DNA from: Nemertoderma westbladi
Taxonomy: Eukaryota; Xenacoelomorpha; Nemertodermatida; Nemertodermatidae
NCBI GenBank assembly: GCA_032718475.1
Contig: JAUCBJ010001279.1
Coordinates: 1 to 25,138, forward strand
Length of the DNA: 25,138 bases
Direction of reading: 5' to 3'
In this document: positions 18,355 to 25,138 of the stretch, in pieces
Position numbering within the stretch: the stretch's first letter is position 1
Layout of the letters: every line of letters starts with the position of its first letter
Position numbers and translations under genes: made by a program
The notes under the pieces: generated by a model
The model's database searches: none
Seen by the model: only the letters and a program-made list of their open reading frames with translations
What the model was told of the DNA's origin: nothing

Positions 18355-20693
18355 TTAATATTGAAGAATATACCGCAAGATTTAGAGATTTTCTTTAGGA
18401 CATATGCTCAGTGATTTTCCCAGGTTAATTTATTATCTATCCAAATCTCTAAAAATTTTGTTTCATTTTTAATGGTATTTTAACGCTGTTTATTTGATTT
18501 CTGGTTTTGTTTAAAATTATACTTGTATTCCGTTTTCCGTTTTCTTTCGTTTTTTAGAGTGGATATTAAGGTATTAATAAGTATTATCGTGTGTGTACAG
18601 TAAGTTTGTGTCGTCGGCAAAGAGTTTAGTAGTTGGTAATGTGTCTGTCAGCGTCAGGTCATTCGGTAGTTCTTTTATAGTAAAAATAGAGTGCTGCTTG
18701 AATAGCGCCGTGAGAGGTTGGATAGAAGCCATGGGAGATTGATAGGTTTATTAAATAACTTAGATGAGTAGATAGAGGTTCAGCCGCTAGCCGTAAAAGT
18801 TTAGTCGGAAAGTTGTCATTAGAAGCAGAGTTAGGGTTTAAGTGTAACAGGTAATACTGGACTTCTACCGGGGAAGTTTCGGAGAGGGAAAATGAATTAG
18901 ATCTGCTATTTTTAATGTGCCTAAGTGGTGAGCGTATAGAGCGCGGGATTTCATTGGCCAGCGTAGGACCAATAGAAGAAAAGTGCTTATTCAAGATGGT
19001 TGCAATACGCGTTGGATCTGTAACTGTTTCTGTAGCACTGCCTGAACGAATATTAATTTTTTTAGGTGTAGCTAATTTAGTAGATTTATTGAGTGCGCTA
19101 TTTATAATTATCCAAGTTTTACGCGGGTTATTACTGTTTTGTTTGAATTGCGTTGAGTAATAAGTTTTCTCAGCTGAACGTAAAGTTGAGGTCAATTGAT
19201 TCCTATAAATTTTGTACTTTCTATGGTTGGACTCCGATGGTGACTTAATATAAGCCTTATACAATTTATTTTTTTTAATTGTGCAATTTATTAAATTATT
19301 GGTCATCCAAGGTTTACGCGGCACTTTATGGGTGGGGATTGTTTTTTTTGTAATATGTTTAGTACATATATCCGATAGGTTGCTATAGAAACACTCAAAT
19401 TTTTCTTTCGGTGGTATATTTGGTGATGAGTACGACCACGAAGCTGGTGATTTCATATCTCTCAAAAATTTGGGAGAGTTAAATTTTGAAAAGTCAAAGA
19501 CAGTGCGGTTTTTTTGGGGATTAAAGTGAACTGAATATTTTTGAAAAATACAAAAGGTCGGAAAGTGATCTGTAGTGCCTATTTTTAATTGAAAAACACC
19601 TGACGAGGAAAATGAAGTAGTAATGTTAGTAATAATATGATCGATAAGACTTTCAGAATAAGGAGTTACACGTGTGGGTTGATTAATAAGCTGAACGAAA
19701 CCATATGAATTAATTAAATCTATATTATTGTTTGGGCTTGAGTTCCTTTGCTTTTAGTAGATCTATGTTAAAATCACCTGTAATTATTACATCGTATTTG
19801 TGGTCAGTTAGAATCTTTAATGTAGTTTCTAGACTAGGGAGAAAAGTATCAAGATGGACTGGATCGGGGCGGTATATAGAGCCTATTTTAAGTGGTTTTG
19901 AGTTTAGGCGGGAGACTTGGATCCATGAATTTTCAAGGCCCGGCATTTTTAGGTCAACCCGCTCGGTCGTGTCAAGTGATTTATTTACATAAATCGCAGC
20001 GCCACCTCTGTGGAGTTTACCAGTGGTCCTGTTGTCTAGAAAGGGGTCAGCATAGCCGTATTTGTCCAGTTTTATAGGGTCAATACAGTCGTCGTCACTT
20101 GCAAAGGTTTCAGTGAATGTCAGAATGTCAAATTGAGATTTAATAGTCAATAAAAAATCAGTTATAGCGGATAAATTGGATGATAGACTCCTACAGTTCA
20201 AGTTAAAAACGGATAGCGATGGTGATTTTTTTAGGTTAGAGAATTCACTATTAAATTTACCTTCTGAATAATAACCTTTGTCAATATTTAAATTAATTAA
20301 ATTACTATCGGGGTCTAAGCTACTAAATGTTTGGTTTAAGATACCCGATGTGGATAGGTCATCCTCCGGGGTTGGAGTAGACCCATCCCCATGGGTTGGT
20401 TCAAACACATCAGAATCATTTACGTCGATAAAAGAGAATGGAAAAGTGTCACAATGACAATTGTAGCATATTAAAGGCCATTGTGTGGTAGTAACTTCTT
20501 GAGCAGAGAGACATGTGCCGCATGGTATATGGAAAATATTATTACACTGACTACACAAAAATTTTGGATCGGTAAGTTCGAGCTTTGAGAAACAAAAATG
20601 ACATGATCTGCAAGCAGGAGTAGGAAGGGATGGTAAGATGGGGCGAGAATGGTTAGAGATGGAGGTGTGAGGATTTAGAAATGAGACAGACAT
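18355..20693 (-). pseudogene. LINE ORF2: zinc finger, endonuclease, broken reverse transcriptase
   Basis: Residues 28-81 hold a PHD-like cysteine/histidine cluster (CRSCHFC, FLCSQC, FHIPCGTC, ICYNCHC). An apurinic-type endonuclease follows: FNLNCRSL at 163, FTET with the catalytic Glu at 195, RGGAAIYV, GSIYRP and VIITGDFNIDLL at 302. One indel near 19730-19757 shifts the frame; the domain continues with YGFVQLINQPTRVT, LIDHIITN and GTTDHFP. A linker runs to SHGFYPTS near 18720. Then fingers and motif A are missing. The sequence resumes as FTIKELPNDLTLTDTL and KLFADDTNLLYTHDN (motif C at about 18610-18621), then LEIWIDNKLTWENH and KKISKSCGIFF near 18365-18450, with stops. The enzyme would copy RNA at a nicked target site; this copy cannot. 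Confidence 0.88.
18662..18718. repeat. 57-bp segment shared with the edge of the minisatellite
   Basis: These bases are identical to 22113-22169 in the same orientation. In the LINE they cover the junction where the central reverse transcriptase is deleted, from the end of YPTS to ELPN on the minus strand. The flanks on both sides differ. Confidence 0.9.
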
Positions 20694-20883
20694 GAGATGA
20701 TTAAAAGAAAGAGAAGTCTACTTTACTAAAACCGTTTCTTTTAATTGTGAACCCGACACCACTGACTGAATGACTAGCCCTGTACTGAAAATATAAACAT
20801 GTAGAACATACAGTGCACTTATAAACAAGGATAAGGTAATGTTCATCCTAGTAAACCTATAATATATTCAGATAATTACCCGA

Positions 20884-21699
20884 TTAGTTACTGATCGACC
20901 CATTATCTTCGGTAGCGGTTTGTGAATTAGTTTCCGAAACTGCCTGTGTATGGGTACCGGTACCAAGTCGCGTCCTAGCGCTGCTACGGGTTTTAGACTT
21001 GTTATTACTCTTCTGCCATTCGTTGGAACCGATAGGGTGTCCTTGGGATAGGTTGATGGAATCTAAGTCATCGGTTGTGGTGATTTTAATAGGATCCGCG
21101 TTCTTATGTTTCCGAATGTAAATCTCCCCATTAAAAGAATAGGCTGCATGAATGAAATCCTTACTAACTAGGGTTTTCGCCTTGCCCAGTAATTCGGCAC
21201 GTGCTCTGATAAGGTGGTCGGTAATATAAATCCCCTTTGGTAACTTCGCTTTGTTGTTGAAGGCGGATCTTGATGAGTGGCCGTAAAATCGAACGAGTAT
21301 TGGGCGACTTTTATTTGCAGCTTTTAACGGACCAATACGATGGATCACATCGACTTCGTTTTGCGAATTCGGGGACTCACTTGTACCAATACCCAACCCC
21401 GTTAATAGAGGTTGAATAACATCCTTTAGATTTTCGCCTTTTACTTCGTCAACGCCGTGTACTAGAATATGATGCTTGCGGATGTATTGCTCCAGATTTT
21501 GGTTAGCTGTTCGGATCTCAATATTCTCTTTCTTTAGGAATGAGTTTTCTTCTTTAACGGCATTGATCGCAGCCAAAAGATCAGGAAGATTATCTAGAGC
21601 ATTTACCTTATCGTCTATACGTTTAACGTCTTTGGTTAAAGAGCGGATTAGGGCTTCTAGGCGGTCAAATTTATCGGATTCATGATTTGGTTTAGGCAT
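20884..21699 (-). CDS. LINE ORF1 protein, coiled coil plus L1-type RRM
   Basis: 271 residues, apparently intact. Residues 8-75 are heptad-like and charged (DRLEALIRSLTKDVKRIDD, KEENSFLKKENIEIR), predicted to form a coiled coil for oligomerisation. Residues about 76-165 resemble the RRM of L1 ORF1p (ILVHGVDEV, DVIHRIGP, RPILVRFYG). Residues 160-220 resemble its C-terminal domain (ARAELLGKAK, GEIYIRKHK). The tail is Ser/Thr/Lys-rich. Known ORF1 proteins bind the element RNA as a chaperone. The start is the first ATG, 16 bp after a stop. Its frame is undamaged while ORF2 is broken, so the copy is fairly young or was mobilised in trans. Confidence 0.88.
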   Translation of the reverse strand: MPKPNHESDKFDRLEALIRSLTKDVKRIDDKVNALDNLPDLLAAINAVKEENSFLKKENIEIRTANQNLEQYIRKHHILVHGVDEVKGENLKDVIQPLLTGLGIGTSESPNSQNEVDVIHRIGPLKAANKSRPILVRFYGHSSRSAFNNKAKLPKGIYITDHLIRARAELLGKAKTLVSKDFIHAAYSFNGEIYIRKHKNADPIKITTTDDLDSINLSQGHPIGSNEWQKSNNKSKTRSSARTRLGTGTHTQAVSETNSQTATEDNGSISN

Positions 21700-22112
21700 T
21701 TTATTTCTAGGGGCGCTGTTTGCTGATGAACGCAGGTTAGGCCTACATGGGCTGGAACGGACTAGTTTGCCAGGTCTAAACGAAAGTGGCGTTTCGTTTA
21801 TCTGTATAATACTGTAATACCTGAATACAGTTATAGGCTTAATATTTTTTGTGTTTTGAGCCGCCGAGTGAAGTTAGTAAGCGATAAGCGGATGAAGAAT
21901 ATCAGCAATAAGTTAATTAAGTTCATAGAGTTGTTCATAGAGCAGTTCGCTGTTTCTGGTACCGGTTCAATACCGGTAGTAAAAGTGCAATGTGTAGATA
22001 GCAGTACAGCAGTACAGGGCTATCAGAGGTGTAGGCTACCAACTCATTTCAGTACCGGTAACCAACAACCGGTACTCCCTGGAATCATAAATAAACACAA
22101 TCCCAATGGTAG
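21700..22112. other. LINE upstream region and flank
   Basis: No gene seen. The part next to ORF1 is probably LINE 5' untranslated region on the minus strand. The words TACCGGTA, ACCGGT and TAGGCCTA are frequent here (21738, 21958, 22053). Confidence 0.5.
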
Positions 22113-22169
22113 TTCGGTAGTTCTTTTATAGTAAAAATAGAGTGCTGCTTGAATAGCGCCGTGAGAGGT
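22113..22169. repeat. 57-bp LINE junction copy at left edge of minisatellite
   Basis: Identical to 18662-18718. The last nine bases (GTGAGAGGT) merge into the first minisatellite unit, so the boundary between the LINE-derived part and the array is shared sequence. Confidence 0.9.
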
Positions 22170-24349
22170 GGGTGCCACATAGTGGGGTAAGTGGATCAGC
22201 TGAGAGGTGGGTGCCACATAGTGGGGTAAGTGGATCAGCGTCCGTGAGAGGTGGGTGCCACATAGTGGGGTAAGTGGATCAGCTGAGAGGTGGGTGCCAC
22301 ATAGTGGGGTAAGTGGATCAGCTGAGAGGTGGGTGCCACATAGTGGGGTAAGTGGATCAGCTGAGAGGTGGGTGCCACATAGTGGGGTAAGTGGATCAGC
22401 TGAGAGGTGGGTGCCACATAGTGGGGTAAGTGGATCAGCGTCCGTGAGAGGTGGGTGCCACATAGTGGGGTAAGTGGATCAGCTGAGAGGTGGGTGCCAC
22501 ATAGTGGGGTAAGTGGATCAGCTGAGAGGTGGGTGCCACATAGTGGGGTAAGTGGATCAGCTGAGAGGTGGGTGCCACAGAGTGGGGTAAGTGGATCAGC
22601 GTCCGTGAGAGGTGGGTGCCACATCGTGGGGTAAGTGGATCAGCGTTTGTATTAGAGGTGGGTGCCACATAGTGGGGTAAGTGGATCAGCTGAGAGGTGG
22701 GTGCCACATAGTGGGGTAAGTGGATCAGCTGAGAGGTGGGTGCCACATAGTGGGGTAAGTGGATCAGCGTTTGTATTAGAGGTGGGTGCCACATAGTGGG
22801 GTAAGTGGATCAGCTGAGAGGTGGGTGCAACATAGTGGGGTAAGTGGATCAGCGTTTGTATTAGAGGTGGGTGCCACATAGTGGGGTAAGTGGATCAGCT
22901 GAGAGGTGGGTGCCACATAGTGGGGTAAGTGGATCAGCTGAGAGGTGGGTGCCACATAGTGGGGTAAGTGGATCAGCGTTTGTATTAGAGGTGGGTGCCA
23001 CATAGTGGGGTAAGTGGATCAGCTGAGAGGTGGGTGCCACAGAGTGGGGTAAGTGGATCAGCGTCCGTGAGAGGTGGGTGCCACATAGTGGGGTAAGTGG
23101 ATCAGCTGAGAGGTGGGTGCCATATCGTGGGGTAAGTGGATCAGCTGAGAGGTGGGTGCCACATAGTGGGGTAAGTGGATCAGCTGAGAGGTGGGTGCCA
23201 CATAGTGGGGTAAGTGGATCAGCTGAGAGGTGGGTGCCACATAGTGGGGTAAGTGGATCAGCTGAGAGGTGGGTGCCACAGAGTGGGGTAAGTGGATCAG
23301 CGTCCGTGAGAGGTGGGTGCCACATCGTGGGGTAAGTGGATCAGCGTTTGTATTAGAGGTGGGTGTCACATAGTGGGGTAAGTGGATCAGCTGAGAGGTG
23401 GGTGCCACATAGTGGGGTAAGTGGATCAGCGTTTGTATTAGAGGTGGGTGCCACATAGTGGGGTAAGTGGATCAGCGTCCGTGAGAGGTGGGTGCCACAT
23501 AGTGGGGTAAGTGGATCTGCTGAGAGGTGGGTGCCACAGAGTGGGGTAAGTGGATCAGCGTCCGTGAGAGGTGGGTGCCACATAGTGGGGTAAGTGGATC
23601 AGCTGAGAGGTGGGTGCCATATCGTGGGGTAAGTGGATCAGCTGAGAGGTGGGTGCCACATAGTGGGGTAAGTGGATCAGCTGAGAGGTGGGTGCCACAT
23701 AGTGGGGTAAGTGGATCAGCTGAGAGTTGGGTGCCACATAGTGGGGTAAGTGGATCAGCGTCCGTGAGAGGTGGGTGCCACATAGTGGGGTAAATGGATC
23801 AGCTGAGAGGTGGGTGCCACATAGTGGGGTAAGTGGATCAGCTGAGAGGTGGGTGCCACATAGTGGGGTAAGTGGATCATCTGAGAGGTGGGTGCCACAT
23901 AGTGGGGTAAGTGGATCAGCTGAGAGGTGGGTGCCACAGAGTGGGGTAAGTGGATCAGCGTCCGTGAGAGGTGGGTGCCACATATTGGGGTAAGTGGATC
24001 AGCGTCCGTGAGAGGTGGGTGCCACATAGTGGGGTAAGTGGATCAGCTGAGAGGTGGGTGCCACATAGTGGGGTAAGTGGATCAGCTGAGAGGTGGGTGC
24101 CACAGAGTGGGGTAAGTGGATCAGCTGAGAGGTGGGTGCCACATAGTGGGGTAAGTGGATCAGCTGAGAGGTGGGTGCCACAGAGTGGGGTAAGTGGATC
24201 AGCGTCCGTGAGAGGTGGGTGCCACATAGTGGGGTAAGTGGATCAGCTGAGAGGTGGGTGCCACAGAATGGGGTAAGTGGATCAGCGTCCGTGAGAGGTG
24301 GGTGCCACATAGTGGGGTAAGCCACATAGTAGGATCAGCGTTTGTATTA
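22161..24349. repeat. 39/44/46-bp minisatellite, about 53 units
   Basis: The core unit (39 bp) contains TGAGAGGTGGGTGCC, ACATAGTGGGG and TAAGTGGATCAGC. Two longer classes insert bases after GATCAGC: GTCCG (44 bp) or GTTTGTAT (46 bp). By eye I count about 34 short, 12 middle and 6 long units, which adds up to the array length. Variants such as CACAGAG, CATATCG and CACATCG recur at several places, showing multi-unit duplications. Because 39 is divisible by three and the unit lacks stops, long open frames appear on both strands (13-residue period, ADPLTPLCGTHLS), but the 44- and 46-bp units shift frame, so I do not regard them as genes. Each unit also contains GGGG|TAAGTGG, with the donor-like hexamer GTAAGT. 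Confidence 0.97.
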
Positions 24350-25006
24350 AGTGCAATTGTGTGTGATCGTCGGTAAGGAAATTATAGTTAGTAATTATTG
24401 TGGGGAAGTCCTCCTCGGATTCCATAGCAGTAAGGCCGGAGTACCGCCCGGGCCGCGCGGGGTTTAAACTTTGAAGGCAATTATCTCGGAATTACATTTT
24501 TCATTTTACAAATTACTACTCCTCTACCATTTTTAACCAATTTTCTTTATTTTTGACTCATTCGAAAGGATTTCGGCTGTTCTTTAAAAGCTTTCGGTTG
24601 GAATTTTTATATTTCTGTTTTTGCAGCCAATTTTTCAGATTAAAGCCAAAAATTTGTTAAAATATTGCCAAATATTTATAAATATTAATTAATTTTCATA
24701 AAAACGCTAAACTAAAAATTTGAACCGTTAACTTTTGTGGAGCTCACCTCCGTAATTCGAAAAAAATTGGTTTCAGATAATTTCACCTCAGATTGAATGA
24801 CTAGTAGCGTTTTAACCGCAAATATTGGTTCATTCAATGGCCGCTAGAGGGTAACTGGAAAGTTGAAAAGTTTTAGAAAAATCAAATTTTTAGCCATATT
24901 TTAACAGCCCATACTGTATAAAATCTAAATATTTTTATTTCGGTAAAAATTGTAGACATTTAAAAAAAGTGTACAGGGGGGGGGGGGGTACTCCCCCGTT
25001 AAAGTA
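24350..25006. other. Stretch with unrecognised repeat-like sequence
   Basis: No gene seen with confidence. A GC-rich island CGCCCGGGCCGCGCGG at about 24446-24461 stands out in AT-rich DNA. The minus strand is open through it (MESEEDFPTIITNYNFLTDD) into the minisatellite, about 60 codons, with no recognised domain. A 13-base G run lies at 24976-24988, similar to the homopolymers in the foldback elements. The stretch may be an unrecognised mobile element. Confidence 0.45.
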
Positions 25007-25138
25007 TATCGAGATTTAAGGTATCGAACGACTTCTTCGAGTCAATCGAGACTAAACAACCTGCGTCTAGAGTATCTTGTAGGCGTCCGGTAATTGCAGC
25101 TGCAAGTATGGTGGTGGTGTCTGTAGCTGTGGATTTTA
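25007..25138 (-). mobile_element. LINE reverse transcriptase fragment (motif A), cut by window edge
   Basis: From the right edge the minus strand reads STATDTTTILAAAITGRLQ and DTLDAGCLVSIDSKKSF followed by DTLNLDIL. This is the region up to motif A of non-LTR reverse transcriptase, where the usual form is FIDLKKAFDTVNHDIL; the catalytic Asp is within the VSIDSKKSFDT block. The frame stops at about 25009, where homology ends. It is the part of the enzyme missing from the LINE at 18355-21699, in the same orientation, but 3.3 kb beyond that element's ORF1, so it belongs to a second copy that continues outside the window. Confidence 0.8.

Larger units (their letters stand above)
18355..21699 (-). 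mobile_element. CR1/L2/Jockey-like LINE, internally deleted
   Basis: On the minus strand it has ORF1 (21699-20884), a 190-bp gap, then ORF2 (from 20693) with zinc finger, endonuclease, linker and reverse transcriptase remnants down to about 18355. The gap and ORF order match two-ORF non-LTR elements. The copy is dead: ORF2 has a frameshift near 19730-19757 and the reverse transcriptase lacks its fingers and motif A. The 5' untranslated region probably extends into 21700-22112, but its end is not definable. No poly-A tail or 3' microsatellite is obvious at the left end. The clade is judged from motif wording only. Confidence 0.88.

Noticed and set aside
18659-18717. C-terminal HGAIQAALYFYYKRTTE of the LINE frame as a genuine protein end
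   Set aside because: It is an out-of-frame reading across the deletion junction. Another frame of the same bases gives FTIKELPNDL, which joins the FADD motif.
22044-24325. Many open frames of 70-154 codons on both strands, apparently encoding 13-residue repeat proteins
   Set aside because: They arise because the 39-bp unit is a multiple of three without stops. Units of 44 and 46 bp break the frame repeatedly, and the frames overlap on both strands.
1-25138. tRNA, rRNA or other structured RNA genes
   Set aside because: I found no tRNA box A/B pair or rRNA core sequence by eye on either strand. A covariance-model search would be needed to be certain.

Overview
The window looks like AT-rich animal (metazoan) nuclear DNA. 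The support is two kinds of non-LTR retrotransposon (RTE-like and CR1/L2/Jockey-like), several MITE-like inverted-repeat elements, three large minisatellites, AATAAA polyadenylation signals and splice-like signals around a short open exon. Words such as GTAGGCCTAC and TACCGGTA recur between elements, which is reminiscent of marine invertebrates, but I cannot name the species.

Layout. (1) 1-498: a decayed RTE-like LINE fragment on the minus strand. (2) 1942-7995: the only convincing host gene, one uninterrupted 2017-codon frame on the plus strand. It encodes a charged, probably disordered N-terminal half and about 28 tandem TPR repeats and resembles TTC6. A perfect X-box (RFX site) lies about 300 bp upstream and two AATAAA signals follow the stop. 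(3) 8327-10520: duplicated poly-C tracts, a 44-bp minisatellite (about 38 units) and a 28-bp minisatellite (12 identical units, each with CAG|GTAAGA). A possible exon of a second gene follows at 10578-10808. (4) 11361-17773: a patchwork of non-coding inverted-repeat DNA elements, some nested in others. Three copies, whole or partial, fall into two recognisable families, and TTCTAGAA palindromes are concentrated here. (5) 18355-21699: a minus-strand CR1/L2/Jockey-like LINE with intact ORF1. Its ORF2 has a zinc finger and endonuclease but carries one frameshift and has lost the central part of the reverse transcriptase. (6) 22161-24349: a third minisatellite of about 53 units in three length classes. 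Its left edge carries a 57-bp exact copy of the LINE deletion-junction region. (7) 25007-25138: another LINE reverse transcriptase fragment (motif A) running off the right edge.

Functional reading: apart from the TTC6-like gene and the candidate exon, everything recognisable is mobile or tandem-repeat DNA. The TPR protein is probably a scaffold, and the upstream RFX and forkhead-type motifs suggest a cilium-related role (inference). The most unusual observations are the arrays of splice-donor-like sequence on the plus strand, the LINE junction copied to the edge of a minisatellite, and a foldback element inserted into the terminal repeat of another element.
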